A stretch of DNA of 64,000 nucleotides from Thalassolituus sp006212115 (GTDB taxonomy: Bacteria > Pseudomonadota > Gammaproteobacteria > Pseudomonadales > Oceanobacteraceae): the NCBI RefSeq assembly GCF_040372045.1, contig NZ_BAABWH010000007.1; one strand, given 5' to 3'. The notes under the pieces are model-generated. The model did no database searches. It was not told where the DNA came from and saw only the letters and a list, made by a program, of their open reading frames with translations. Every line of letters begins with the position of its first letter. The first letter of the stretch is position 1. The position numbers were made by a program, and so were the translations under genes. Shown here in pieces: positions 43,820 to 53,260 of this stretch.

Positions 43820-43945
43820 TCATCCGGGAGGTAACCTGACTTACCAGCCACCACACACAGTGACAGACTGGCTTACAGTTGCGGGCACAGCCCCGGATTT
43901 ACACCGGGTTCCCCTCATGGCTCGATATCGAGCACCGGACGTGGC
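43820..43945 (-). ncRNA. Cobalamin (B12) riboswitch
   Basis: On the minus strand the conserved core reads GGGGAACCCGGTGTAAATCC, then GGGGCTGTGCCCGCAACTGT, the standard cobalamin aptamer blocks, followed by the GTCACTG B12-box region and GGTAAGTCAGGTTACC. It lies 130-255 bases before btuD. Downstream segments GATGATG and CATCATC (about 43736-43790) could form the expression-platform hairpin. When B12 binds, the whole btuD-to-btuF operon should be switched off. Confidence 0.92.
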
Positions 43946-44079
43946 GCAAGTATCTCACAGCCACATCCGGCATGCAGCCCCGGCGTTGCAGTCTTCAATG
44001 CCATCGCGGATACTCCACCACTTTGTAGGTCTGCACTCAAGTTGCATCCTGTTCTTATTCCACAAAAGGCACCCAGAAC

Positions 44080-44562
44080 ATGAACATCAGCAAAGACACC
44101 GTTGTCCAACTGCACTACACACTCAAAGACGAAGACGGCCAGCAAATTGAGTCTACCGCCGGTCACGATCCGATTGCGTATCTTCAGGGTCATAAGAACA
44201 TGATTCCGGGGTTCGAAGAGGCAGTGGAAGGTAAGAAGGCTGGCGACAAACTGGATATCACCGTCACGCCAGAAAATGGCTATGGTCATCGTGTAGAAGG
44301 CTCAGTTCAACGAGTCCCGGTGAAGCACCTGCGCGGCGCCAGCAAATGGAAAAAAGGCATGGTTGCTTCGGTATTTACTGAGCAGGGTGAGCGCCAGGTA
44401 ACCATCGTTAAGGTGGGTCGCTTTATGGCTGATGTTGACACAAACCACCCATTTGCAGGTAAAACCCTGCACTTCAATGTCGAAATCCTGGATGTCCGCG
44501 CCGCCACGGCCGAAGAGCTTGAGCACGGTCACGCACACGGCATCGGCGGACATCAGCACTGA
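44080..44562 (+). CDS. slyD: FKBP-type peptidyl-prolyl isomerase SlyD-like
   Basis: Cytoplasmic prolyl isomerase and chaperone of 160 aa. It has the FKBP domain split by an insert-in-flap domain: VVQLHYTLKDEDGQQIES, GHKNMIPGFEEAVEGKKAGD (20 residues), then ENGYGHR. The C-terminus has a reduced metal-binding tail (HGHAHGIGGHQH) compared with the long His/Cys tail of E. coli SlyD, so nickel binding may be weaker. It is divergent from the B12 operon. Confidence 0.9.
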   Translation: MNISKDTVVQLHYTLKDEDGQQIESTAGHDPIAYLQGHKNMIPGFEEAVEGKKAGDKLDITVTPENGYGHRVEGSVQRVPVKHLRGASKWKKGMVASVFTEQGERQVTIVKVGRFMADVDTNHPFAGKTLHFNVEILDVRAATAEELEHGHAHGIGGHQH

Positions 44563-44586
44563 TGCCACTGGGCGCGGTAGTATTTT

Positions 44587-44606
44587 AAAATAGCTTCGGC
44601 TATTCT
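44587..44606 (+). terminator. Small hairpin after slyD
   Basis: AATAGC-TTCG-GCTATT, a stable tetraloop hairpin 25 bases after the slyD stop, without a T-run; a weak terminator at best. Confidence 0.4.
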
Positions 44607-44642
44607 CGATTGCGTATTCACATATTTACTAGGAGATTAAGG

Positions 44643-45218
44643 ATGAATATCCGTCACCTGTTTACCGCCGCTGCCGCCACTGTCTTGGTCGCCTGCTCCT
44701 CAACTGAACCTGCACCTCAGGTTGCAGAGTGCGTATTCGCAGATGGCAGCAACCAGCCAGCTCCTGCATGGGTATGTGGTGCGCCGGTCGATAATATCGA
44801 TCTCAGTGCGGTTGGTTATGCCGACAAATCTGCAGCCGGTGCAAACTTTATGAAGCAGATGGCTGCAACCGCCGCGCGTGTTGAGCTTGCTCAGACCATG
44901 CAGGCTGAAGTGCAGAACATGGTCAAGCAGTACGCTGAAACGACAGGCACTGCCGACGACGAAACTGTTGATCAGGTGAACTCGGTTACCACCAAGCAGA
45001 TCACCAAGCAGACTCTGACTGGCAGCAAGATCTTCCGTCAGATGCCGACCCCAAGCGACGGTATGGTTGTATTGGTTGGCCTCGACGCCGACACCGTCAA
45101 CCAGCTGGCTGAAGAAGCGCTGAAAACGTCAATGAACAACGAAAAAGCCCTGTGGCAGAAATTCCAGGCTCAGAAGTCGTTCGACGAAATGCGCGAAGAA
45201 ATGCTGAACATGAACTGA
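44643..45218 (+). CDS. LPP20-family lipoprotein
   Basis: Lipoprotein of 191 aa, LPP20-like. The signal peptide ends in the lipobox LVAC (Cys20 of the chosen start), after AGGAGATTAAGG at a normal distance; the upstream ATG at 44610 is not used. The mature part has an Ala-rich helix (ANFMKQMAATAARVELAQTM, 20 residues) and a conserved STFKQ-like beta region (TTKQITKQTLTGSKIFRQ). Role unknown; several members are outer-membrane proteins of unknown function. A strong terminator follows. Confidence 0.8.
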   Translation: MNIRHLFTAAAATVLVACSSTEPAPQVAECVFADGSNQPAPAWVCGAPVDNIDLSAVGYADKSAAGANFMKQMAATAARVELAQTMQAEVQNMVKQYAETTGTADDETVDQVNSVTTKQITKQTLTGSKIFRQMPTPSDGMVVLVGLDADTVNQLAEEALKTSMNNEKALWQKFQAQKSFDEMREEMLNMN

Positions 45219-45243
45219 GTCTCGCTCAGCATGTGATATCCAG

Positions 45244-45279
45244 ACCGGTACCGAGGTAACTCTGTACCGGTTTTTTTTT
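45244..45279 (+). terminator. Rho-independent terminator
   Basis: Stem ACCGGTAC / GTACCGGT with a 12-base loop and nine T residues. Confidence 0.92.
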
Positions 45280-45313
45280 ACGCATTCTGTACGGCCTGTT
45301 TTAAGGAAGCCCG

Positions 45314-46816
45314 ATGAAACACCTGATCAGCCTGACCGTTTTAGCAACCGCCGTGATGGCAGGAAGTACCGCACTCGCCACCCCAGACATGAGCGATTAT
45401 GAGCGCTGGCGGGCAACGACTCAGCAGGAATTTCAAAACTATCTGGACGAGAATGACAAAGCCTTTATTGGGTTTCTGAAGCAACGCTGGGAGTCGGTCG
45501 ATACCGAGTCCGGGAACGAAGAGGATACCGCGCCAAAGCCGACAACTATTCCTGCCGCACCGCCAACACCGACTCCCAAACCGGCACCCACGGACGATCC
45601 CCAAAACAAGCCGCTAACAAGCTCCCAAGATGACTCTAAAGACACACCTGTAGCCAATATTCAGAACCGTCCTGACACCGCAAAGCCAGAATCAACACCG
45701 GAATCTGAACCCTTGCTAAAGATCACAGGACCAGCCGCTGATATCGATTTCTACGGTCATCCAGTACGTCTTCCCTACAACACCGCGATGACGCGAGCGT
45801 TTTCAGTAACGCCTTCATCCGAGTCCATCGCATCCGCATGGGAAGCCTTGGCCCGCAGCGACTTCCGGCCGGCATTAGAACAAGTCCGTAGTGTAAAGGC
45901 GTCGCTGTCTCTCAGTGACTGGGCGACAGCACGTCTGATAACTGACTACGCCCACGCCGTGGCGCGCACCGCCGACAGCCGAGTAATGCTGAGCTGGTTC
46001 ATGCTTGTAAAACTCGGCTACGACGCCCGCCTCGCTTACAACAATCAACTTTACCTGCTCATGCCAGCCGACGATGATGTCTATGGCGTCACTTTTTTCA
46101 CACTAAAAGGAGAGCGCTACTACGCGCTGCCACTGGATGGCGATGTACGTATCGCTGGACAGGTTTACACCTATGGAAAACAACACGGAACCGCGTCTCA
46201 ACCAATCGCATTCAAAACGCCAGAGCGCTTTACCGGCGCCGGTGCAATCCAGAAGCGCCGACTCAGCTACGAGCAAGGTGGCGACGCAATCAACGTAGTA
46301 GTCAGATATCCTGCCGAGCAGATCAACTACCTGAATTCCATGCCTCAACTAAATCTGCCACGCTATCCAATATTGGACTTACCGGCGAGCACGCGAACAG
46401 AACTGGCCACACAACTCACACCGCTGCTGCAGGGGCAGTCCGAAGAAGTTGCCGTCAATCGTCTGCTGAATTTCATTCAGAATGCCTTTGACTATCAGAC
46501 GGACGAGCAGCAATTCCAAACTGAAAACTACCTGTTCCCACTCGAAACACTGCATTACGCAGCTTCAGACTGCGAAGACAGGGCCGCGCTGTTTGCGTTA
46601 CTGGTGCACGACCTGTTGGGCTTACCCGTCGTCCTGCTGGACTACCCTGGTCATGTTGCCGCTGCGGTGGCTTTTACCGGACAGGTGAAAGGCGATGGCA
46701 TCGTTTATAATGGTCGCCAATACACAGTGACTGACCCAACTTACATCAATGCGCGCGCAGGTATGACCATGCCGCAATTTGCTGGGCAGACACCCGAAAT
46801 CGTCACCGTTTTTTGA
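45314..46816 (+). CDS. Secreted transglutaminase-like (papain-fold) protein
   Basis: Exported protein of 500 aa. Signal peptide ending ALA (about residue 22), then a coiled N-terminal part, a Pro/Thr/Asp-rich linker (about 70-130, PAAPPTPTPKPAPTDD), a middle domain, and a C-terminal transglutaminase-type core: Cys in SDCEDRAALFALLV (about 420), His in PGHVAAAV and Asp in TVTDPTYI, the expected Cys-His-Asp order. It may be a peptidase or an inactive scaffold. It has its own promoter after the upstream terminator, and gloC follows 10 bases later. Confidence 0.8.
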   Translation: MKHLISLTVLATAVMAGSTALATPDMSDYERWRATTQQEFQNYLDENDKAFIGFLKQRWESVDTESGNEEDTAPKPTTIPAAPPTPTPKPAPTDDPQNKPLTSSQDDSKDTPVANIQNRPDTAKPESTPESEPLLKITGPAADIDFYGHPVRLPYNTAMTRAFSVTPSSESIASAWEALARSDFRPALEQVRSVKASLSLSDWATARLITDYAHAVARTADSRVMLSWFMLVKLGYDARLAYNNQLYLLMPADDDVYGVTFFTLKGERYYALPLDGDVRIAGQVYTYGKQHGTASQPIAFKTPERFTGAGAIQKRRLSYEQGGDAINVVVRYPAEQINYLNSMPQLNLPRYPILDLPASTRTELATQLTPLLQGQSEEVAVNRLLNFIQNAFDYQTDEQQFQTENYLFPLETLHYAASDCEDRAALFALLVHDLLGLPVVLLDYPGHVAAAVAFTGQVKGDGIVYNGRQYTVTDPTYINARAGMTMPQFAGQTPEIVTVF

Positions 46817-46826
46817 GGAGGCCATC

Positions 46827-47474
46827 GTGGCTCTGACTATTGCCATCGTTCCCGTCACGGCGTTCGAACAGAATTGCACCATCCTGATGTGCACCACCAG
46901 CAAAGAAGCAGCGATTGTCGATCCTGGTGGAGAAACGAATAAAATCAAAGCTCAGATCGAAAAAATGGGCGCAACCCCAACCAAGATTCTTCTGACCCAT
47001 GCGCACATCGATCACGCCGGGGGCACTGCCAGTCTCGCGCGGGATCTTCAGGTGCCAGTCATTGGGCCGCACAAAGAAGATGACTTCTGGATTCAGTCTT
47101 TACCGCAGCAATCCATGATGTTTGGTTTTCCCCAAGCCGAATCTTTCACACCAGACCAATGGTTAAACGATGGTGATACCGTCACCGTAGGCGACGTCAC
47201 CCTAGACGTCATTCACACGCCGGGCCATACACCCGGGCACGTCGTGTTTTTCGATAAAGTAGGAAAGCAGGCCTTGGTGGGCGATGTAATCTTTAACGGC
47301 TCTATCGGGCGAACCGATTTCCCGAAAGGTAATTTCGACGAACTGGTGTCGTCTATCCGCAATAAGTTATTTCCGCTTGGCGATGATGTTGAGTTTATTT
47401 GTGGTCATGGCCCGAATTCCACGTTCGGCCACGAGCGACAGCATAACCCGTTCGTGTCGGATCACCGGGGATAA
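46827..47474 (+). CDS. gloC: Type II glyoxalase GloC-like (MBL fold, YcbL)
   Basis: Metallo-beta-lactamase-fold hydroxyacylglutathione hydrolase, 215 aa from the GTG at 46827 (GAGGAGG five bases upstream), the length of E. coli YcbL/GloC. Metal motif THAHIDHAGG (about 55-64), second His in HTPGHTPGHV, Asp in LVGDVIFNGSIGRTDFP (17 residues) and C-terminal CGHGPNSTFGHE. It hydrolyses lactoylglutathione to D-lactate in methylglyoxal detoxification. The ATG at 46779 would overlap the upstream gene and is rejected. Confidence 0.92.
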   Translation: MALTIAIVPVTAFEQNCTILMCTTSKEAAIVDPGGETNKIKAQIEKMGATPTKILLTHAHIDHAGGTASLARDLQVPVIGPHKEDDFWIQSLPQQSMMFGFPQAESFTPDQWLNDGDTVTVGDVTLDVIHTPGHTPGHVVFFDKVGKQALVGDVIFNGSIGRTDFPKGNFDELVSSIRNKLFPLGDDVEFICGHGPNSTFGHERQHNPFVSDHRG

Positions 47475-47483
47475 TCGCTCGAA

Positions 47484-48008
47484 CTACGGCTTGGCTGGTG
47501 CAGACTTGTTGCGCAACTCCGATGTCTGGATAGCAGCGAGATCCTGCACCCGCTGACGGCTTTCTTCCAGGGCCATATCCATCTGTTCATCGTACATATC
47601 CAGCCATGTACGGGACCCCGGCATCATTTTCGCCAGATCACGCATTCCCTGCTTCAGCGCACTCAGATGAGTCTGATAGCTGCGCTCCTGATCGAGTAGT
47701 ATTTCCTTAAAACCGGATGCCTGACTGGTATCCATGATCTTACGATACTGCACCAGAGACTTCTCAAACGCGGCCATCTGAATACGCAGAGCCTCGTTTT
47801 CCTTTTTGACCAGTTTGAGCTCGGCAGCGGTTGCATAATCAACATCCTCCTTGAGCAAGGACACGATACCCAGCGTAGACAGCGCCGATAACCCCACGAC
47901 TGACAGCACAACCAACAGAATGACGATTTTCCGATTAAACGACACCGTGCGCTCCAGCAAAGAAATGCGTTGGCCTTCACTCAGGTCGAACTCTTTTTCG
48001 TCTTCCAT
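47484..48008 (-). CDS. Hypothetical membrane-anchored coiled-coil protein
   Basis: Family not recognised. 174 aa: a short cytoplasmic segment, one membrane helix (about residues 27-50, IVILLVVLSVVGLSALSTLG), then a long mostly helical region (LKLVKKENEALRIQMAAFEK, 20 residues) that looks coiled-coil. Convergent with gloC, 9 bases apart. Confidence 0.6.
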   Translation of the reverse strand: MEDEKEFDLSEGQRISLLERTVSFNRKIVILLVVLSVVGLSALSTLGIVSLLKEDVDYATAAELKLVKKENEALRIQMAAFEKSLVQYRKIMDTSQASGFKEILLDQERSYQTHLSALKQGMRDLAKMMPGSRTWLDMYDEQMDMALEESRQRVQDLAAIQTSELRNKSAPAKP

Positions 48009-48092
48009 CTCACACTCCGGGACGTAACTGCATTACCTGACTATCAAGCATAGCAGCCCTACCGGAAGTTGCCGGTGCAGAAATCGCAGGCA

Positions 48093-48120
48093 CAAAAAAG
48101 CCCGCACTCGGCGGGCTTCT
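48093..48120 (-). terminator. Rho-independent terminator of rpmE
   Basis: Stem AAGCCCGC / GCGGGCTT with loop ACTCG; T-run on the minus strand. Confidence 0.9.
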
Positions 48121-48133
48121 CTGGAGATTTCGA

Positions 48134-48346
48134 TTACTTCTTGCCGAAGCCACCGAAACGCTTCTGGAACTTGTCGATACGACCACCAGTGTCCAGAACT
48201 TTCTGCTTACCAGTGTAGAACGGGTGGCATGCAGAGCACACGTCCAGGTACAGAGTTCCTGGCTTAGTTGACTTAGTTTTAACTACGTTACCGCAAGAGC
48301 AAGTTGCTTCCAGAGTAGCGTATTCCGGGTGAATACCAGTTTGCAT
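48134..48346 (-). CDS. rpmE: 50S ribosomal protein L31 (zinc-binding type)
   Basis: Ribosomal protein bL31 of 70 aa from the ATG at 48346 (GAGGTA before it); the longer reading to 48406 is not used. Zinc ligands are present: CSCGN and CSACHPFYTGKQ, so this is the C+ form that is replaced by a zinc-free paralogue under zinc starvation in many bacteria. It is divergent from priA, as in E. coli. Confidence 0.95.
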   Translation of the reverse strand: MQTGIHPEYATLEATCSCGNVVKTKSTKPGTLYLDVCSACHPFYTGKQKVLDTGGRIDKFQKRFGGFGKK

Positions 48347-48527
48347 AAGTAATACCTCACAGTCTTCACGCCGCCACATCCCGGGGATTTCACGGGCTCT
48401 GATCACTCAGACCCAATCCAGTTTCGGTATGCACCGCGCTAATAGCTTGTCATGGATAGAATATGCCCTTGCAAGGGCAATAAGGACGCGCATAATACCA
48501 GAGCATTCCATATCAGCAAGTCTTTTC

Positions 48528-50735
48528 ATGTCCTTTTTTGTTGTCGACATCGCCCTGCCCGTCCCGCTTCTGCGCACTTTTGACTACCTGCCTGTCGAAG
48601 GCGACAGCCGGGAAAACTACCAACCCGGCCAGCGGGTGCGCGCCGATTTTGGCCGGCAACTCCTCACAGGCATCGTATTGGGCACTCGGGAACACACAGA
48701 AGTTCCACACAACAAACTGAAACCGCTATTGGCGCGACTCGACGACGAGCCGCTTCTGACTCACACCGACCTGCAGCTCGCGCGCTGGATGTCCGACTAC
48801 TATCACCACAGCCTCGGCGATGTGCTCGAGCATTGGGTGCCTACTCTGCTACGCCGGGGAGCGGACCTCTCAGAAGCGGACGAAAATGGCTGGTTAAGGC
48901 TAGCCGCAGCAGATGCAGAACCGGCATTGCGTGGTACTAAGCAGCTCGCCTTGTGGGCGCAGTTTCAACGACAAAGTTACATCGCGCACCGCCACCTTAC
49001 GGCACAGGGATTCTCTCTTGCTCAATGCAGGAAATTAGCCGAGCTGGGCCTGATCAAAGAACAGCAGCGCCTCCCCGTTCCACCACTGCCAGAATCTGTT
49101 CGCCCTGCGCTAACCTTAAACGACGAACAACAGTCTGCAGTGACCAAAGTCACGGGCGTACTGGGGCAGTTTAAAGCATGTCTTCTGGAGGGGGTCACGG
49201 GGTCGGGCAAAACGGAAGTGTACCTGCAACTCATCGACAAAGTGATTCAGCAGGGGAAGCAAGCGCTGCTACTGGTACCAGAGATTGGCTTAACGCCACA
49301 GACTGTGCGCCGCTTTCAGGAACGTTTTGATGTGCCGGTCGCTCTGCTTCACTCCGGCCTGAATGATCGTGAACGACTGCAAGGCTGGCGACAGGCGCGT
49401 GAAGGCCACGCGCGTATTTTAATTGGTACACGTTCTGCGGTATTTACTCCGCTTCCAGATCTCGGCCTGATTATTCTTGATGAGGAACACGACGGCTCCT
49501 TCAAACAGCAAGACGGGCTACGTTACTCGGCGCGGGACTTTGCACTCGTGCGTGCTCATCAAGCGCAGGTGCCGGTCCTGCTTGGTTCTGCAACGCCATC
49601 ACTGGAAACGCTGCATAACGCGTTAACAGGCAAGTACCTCCACTTAAAACTGACCCGTCGCGCCGGTAATGCACGGCCTCCAGGCATGAAACTACACAGC
49701 ATTCTGCACCAACCTCTGGTACACGGTTTTGCCGAGCCTGTACTAAGCGCGATGCAACAGCACCTTAACCGCGGAAAACAGGTTCTGGTATTCCTGAATC
49801 GTCGTGGCTTCGCACCATTACTGGCCTGCAAACAATGTGGGTGGAATGCGGAATGCCGACGCTGCGATGCGCGCATGACATTGCATCAATATCCGCCTCA
49901 TCTGCACTGCCACCATTGCGATTACCAGCAACCGATACCCAGCGTATGCCCAGAGTGCCACTCACCGGATATTGAGCCCATCGGTCAGGGAACAGAACGC
50001 ATTGAAGAACAGGTTTCAGCGCTGTTTCCAGACACACCAGTGAAGCGGGTAGACCGGGATACGGTACGAACTAAGCAAGCGTTCGATGAACTGTTTGACG
50101 AAATTCATACCGGCAAGCCCTGTATTCTGGTGGGCACGCAAATGCTGGCCAAAGGACACCACTTTCCTGATGTCACTCTGGTTGTCATCCTCGACAGCGA
50201 TGCAGGGTTATTCAGCGCAGATTTCCGCGGTATGGAACACTCCGCGCAATTGATTAAACAGGTAGCCGGGCGCGCAGGACGCGCAGAGTCGCCGGGGGAC
50301 GTATGGATTCAGACACTGTACGCCGACCACCCGCAGCTCAATCTATTGATTGATGACGGATACCACGCACTGGCGCTCTCGATTTTACGCGAGCGCATGG
50401 ATCAGCAACTGCCACCTTACTCACACATGGCCATGCTGCGCAGCGAATGCGAAGACAGAGCAACCGCTCAGCGCTTCCTCGAACAAGCCCGGCATATACT
50501 CCAGCATTGGTTGAAACAATACGGCCAGAAAGATGCGCCGGTAACACTACTTGGCCCAGTGCCTGCGATTATGGAGCGCCGCAATGGCCGTTATCGTTTT
50601 CAATTGCAGGTTTTCTGCAGTGAACGTAAGGCTCTTCACCAGACACTGGATGCGGCACTGAAACAACTTCAGACTTTAAAAGGCTTCAATAAAGTGCGCT
50701 GGCATATCGATGTTGATCCGTTGGATACTTTATAA
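48528..50735 (+). CDS. priA: Primosomal protein N' (replication restart helicase)
   Basis: DEAH-type 3'-5' helicase that reloads the replisome at stalled forks, 735 aa from the ATG at 48528 (E. coli 732). N-terminal DNA-binding domain, then Walker A GVTGSGKTEVY, Walker B LDEEHDGSFKQ, eight zinc-binding cysteines (CKQCGWNAECRRCD, CHHCDY, CPECHS) and helicase motif GRAGRAESPGDVWIQT. The in-frame extension to 48429 has no family similarity. Confidence 0.97.
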   Translation: MSFFVVDIALPVPLLRTFDYLPVEGDSRENYQPGQRVRADFGRQLLTGIVLGTREHTEVPHNKLKPLLARLDDEPLLTHTDLQLARWMSDYYHHSLGDVLEHWVPTLLRRGADLSEADENGWLRLAAADAEPALRGTKQLALWAQFQRQSYIAHRHLTAQGFSLAQCRKLAELGLIKEQQRLPVPPLPESVRPALTLNDEQQSAVTKVTGVLGQFKACLLEGVTGSGKTEVYLQLIDKVIQQGKQALLLVPEIGLTPQTVRRFQERFDVPVALLHSGLNDRERLQGWRQAREGHARILIGTRSAVFTPLPDLGLIILDEEHDGSFKQQDGLRYSARDFALVRAHQAQVPVLLGSATPSLETLHNALTGKYLHLKLTRRAGNARPPGMKLHSILHQPLVHGFAEPVLSAMQQHLNRGKQVLVFLNRRGFAPLLACKQCGWNAECRRCDARMTLHQYPPHLHCHHCDYQQPIPSVCPECHSPDIEPIGQGTERIEEQVSALFPDTPVKRVDRDTVRTKQAFDELFDEIHTGKPCILVGTQMLAKGHHFPDVTLVVILDSDAGLFSADFRGMEHSAQLIKQVAGRAGRAESPGDVWIQTLYADHPQLNLLIDDGYHALALSILRERMDQQLPPYSHMAMLRSECEDRATAQRFLEQARHILQHWLKQYGQKDAPVTLLGPVPAIMERRNGRYRFQLQVFCSERKALHQTLDAALKQLQTLKGFNKVRWHIDVDPLDTL

Positions 50736-50746
50736 GCTACCTAGAC

Positions 50747-52507
50747 TCAAAAGCTGCTGTGCTTACGAACATGATTCCATGTAATTCCTTTGTCCAACGA
50801 CTCATAAAAGTCGCCAGAATTACCATTGCAAGATATGAGCAAGCCACCTCTATACTCGGGAATTAAAGTCGTACAATACTTCTTGGGGAGACTAGCCGTC
50901 GAGGTAAACCAAGTCTGCCCACCATCGTGAGTTTCGACTAATTTCACCCTACGTCCATCGTCCTCTTCATTTTCAGGGTACCTGGTCCAGTAAGACATTA
51001 CTGCAATGCCTTCCATTTCATTGAAGAATTTTGGGACAGATACGAACTCCATAAACCGCTTCCTGGCTGAGTAGCTTTTCACACCACCATCAGTTAAATC
51101 GGATTGCTCAACACATTTCCTTTTTTTGCCTAGAGAGCCATCGGAGCACTCGTAACCGACCGTCCCAAGCTGGATCCAGTCACTCTCTTGAGCTGAATAG
51201 CGGTAATAGCTTTCTCCTTGCCAAAAGTTCGACTCTTTGATGCCCAACATAGTAGATCCTGCATATCTAACACTAGAAATTTTTGGATCATCCTCTGGCT
51301 CAATCAAAGACCAAGTCGATGGATCGTACTCATAGTTCTCTGACTGGCTATCCATAAATATTGGACTCTGACTCTTGGGTAATGAATACACTGTAAAATA
51401 GTGCGTTCCGTTGAACTCCCAAGTCCTGACTCCTGTAACCCTTCTCGGTTCAGGCGGTAGTTTACCTTTTTTAGTTTCCTTCTTAGGATCACTCAGCCAA
51501 CCACTGCGGTAGCTATATGCATCAAGTTGAACCCAACCCTTTGAAACGCTATTCAAATCATATCTATGAATTGAAGCTGCCGATTGATTTCGTGTTATAA
51601 CATCAATATTTGAATCACCCGTGAAAAAGATTTCCTCAACGGTATGAAGCCCGCCCAGAGATATATCCATCCAAGCGCCGTTATATTTGTAAAACACAGT
51701 CCCCTCAACACCTCCGATAACGACGCCTCCCGAGTCGGAAAAAGCAATAGCAGTCATCGCTAGGTCTGTATCGAGAGCATCTTCTGTCCATTCACCATTT
51801 GATTCACGAATAACGATATAGCCGAGACGACCCAAGAAATAAATATTTCCATTCGGATCTACTGAGTATCTCTTGAAGGCGACCGGATTCTGAGCAGCAA
51901 AGATATACTCTTCGAAATACTCTTCGTCCTTTCCATCTTCATCCCACCCTAAGAGCGCATCTGAACCGATAACAAACCCTGGGACGTATGTTTCAATTAA
52001 GCCTAAATCACGCTCGCCGGGCTTTCGAATAATAGTTTTAACATACTTATCACCCTCGGATCTTGGATAATAAACCAATGTACCAAGATCGGTAACAGCA
52101 CCAGGTTTTACTGTAAAAGTACCGTAGCTACTATCAAGAAATACACCGTTACGGTAGTACTGTTGGTATCCAAAGTGGAGCGCATAAATAGAAGCAATAG
52201 AATAACGACCCGAAGGCACTGCCGCAGCGAAGGCAGAGATCCCGTTGAAATCCGAAGCAAACGGCTTAAGAGTAATGGGCTTTATATTTTTTGATTCATT
52301 TAGATTTTCAGGGAGAATGTCAATTTCGTTAAATGGCACATCTGCCAATCCTCCATTTATAATCTTCAGTGTCACCAGACCTTCATTTTCCTTTAGGGTA
52401 GTTTCGTCATCAACACTGTTAACAAAGCGCACCTGACTTGCACAACCGGTAACTGAAACAACAAATAATATCCAGAGAAAAACCGATAAAAACGACTTCA
52501 TTGACAC
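50747..52507 (-). CDS. Lipoprotein with predicted beta-propeller, function unknown
   Basis: Lipoprotein of 586 aa; lipobox VTGC (Cys22). Residues about 35-170 form a domain that resembles the small secreted protein encoded at 52646: EGLVTLKI, PSGRYSIASIYALHFGYQQY, then FTVKPGAVTDLGTLVYYPRS. The rest looks like a repeated-blade propeller with two Asp-box-like repeats at the end (THDGGQTWF, SLDKGITWN). Codon use is more AT-rich than in priA next door. It ends 12 bases before the convergent priA stop. Possibly part of a transferred island. Confidence 0.65.
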   Translation of the reverse strand: MSMKSFLSVFLWILFVVSVTGCASQVRFVNSVDDETTLKENEGLVTLKIINGGLADVPFNEIDILPENLNESKNIKPITLKPFASDFNGISAFAAAVPSGRYSIASIYALHFGYQQYYRNGVFLDSSYGTFTVKPGAVTDLGTLVYYPRSEGDKYVKTIIRKPGERDLGLIETYVPGFVIGSDALLGWDEDGKDEEYFEEYIFAAQNPVAFKRYSVDPNGNIYFLGRLGYIVIRESNGEWTEDALDTDLAMTAIAFSDSGGVVIGGVEGTVFYKYNGAWMDISLGGLHTVEEIFFTGDSNIDVITRNQSAASIHRYDLNSVSKGWVQLDAYSYRSGWLSDPKKETKKGKLPPEPRRVTGVRTWEFNGTHYFTVYSLPKSQSPIFMDSQSENYEYDPSTWSLIEPEDDPKISSVRYAGSTMLGIKESNFWQGESYYRYSAQESDWIQLGTVGYECSDGSLGKKRKCVEQSDLTDGGVKSYSARKRFMEFVSVPKFFNEMEGIAVMSYWTRYPENEEDDGRRVKLVETHDGGQTWFTSTASLPKKYCTTLIPEYRGGLLISCNGNSGDFYESLDKGITWNHVRKHSSF

Positions 52508-52645
52508 ATCCTTGCCGAGTTAAATACTGCAGTTAAATCGCTCTTCAATCGCCGTCAAATCTATACTATGATCGACTGCAAAACAAGTCTAGGCATGACT
52601 TAAGCGGTAAAGCAGACATTTCCATAGGGATTTAGTGACATTAAA

Positions 52646-53260
52646 ATGACGATATTTAAAAGAGTAGTATTAAGTCTATTACTCATGAGCTTCCAAGGGT
52701 TTAATCACCTGAATGCAAAGGAGGTATTTCTCAGCCCCGTTAATCAAGCACCCAAATTAAGCAGCAGCGAAGGCTATGTTCTTATCGACTTAGATGCCAG
52801 CGGAACCGCTCCCTCCATAGAGTTTGTACGTTTAGGAAAGGTTGACATTGATTACACTGAAGACACGGCATCGAAAAGGCTTTCATCCAATGTTTTCAAC
52901 CTGAAAGCGACAGAAAGAGGTTTGTACATCGGAAAGCTAAAGCCTGGGGCATATCAAATAACCCAAGTAAATGCCCCGTACTTTGGACTACCATATATAC
53001 TCTCCACTTCAGATCTAAAAACATGGAGATTCACCATTAAAAAAGGGAGAATTAACTATATTGGAACGCTAGTAGTAGAGGGAGAGAGAAGCAAGGAGAA
53101 TATAGAGACATATTTCATAAACTCTCTTGCAAAGAGATATAACCGAATAATCGAATCTACAAAATACTTGGAAATGGAGTTTCCACTAACAATGGGCACA
53201 TGGTACCGCGACGACTTTTATAGCGAGTACACAAAAACTCAGGAAAAGACAAATGATTAA
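52646..53260 (+). CDS. Small secreted protein, function unknown
   Basis: Exported protein of 204 aa with signal peptide (VVLSLLLMSFQGFNHLNA). Its mature part shares a pattern with the N-terminal domain of the divergent lipoprotein at 50747: EGYVLIDLDASG, LKPGAYQITQVNAPYFGLPY (20 residues), then FTIKKGRINYIGTLVVEG. The gene is AT-rich and overlaps the S9 peptidase gene by 8 bases, so the two are co-translated. No function known. Confidence 0.65.
   Translation: MTIFKRVVLSLLLMSFQGFNHLNAKEVFLSPVNQAPKLSSSEGYVLIDLDASGTAPSIEFVRLGKVDIDYTEDTASKRLSSNVFNLKATERGLYIGKLKPGAYQITQVNAPYFGLPYILSTSDLKTWRFTIKKGRINYIGTLVVEGERSKENIETYFINSLAKRYNRIIESTKYLEMEFPLTMGTWYRDDFYSEYTKTQEKTND

Noticed and set aside
48429..48527. 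N-terminal extension of priA
   Set aside because: No similarity to PriA, and the ATG at 48528 gives the expected length.
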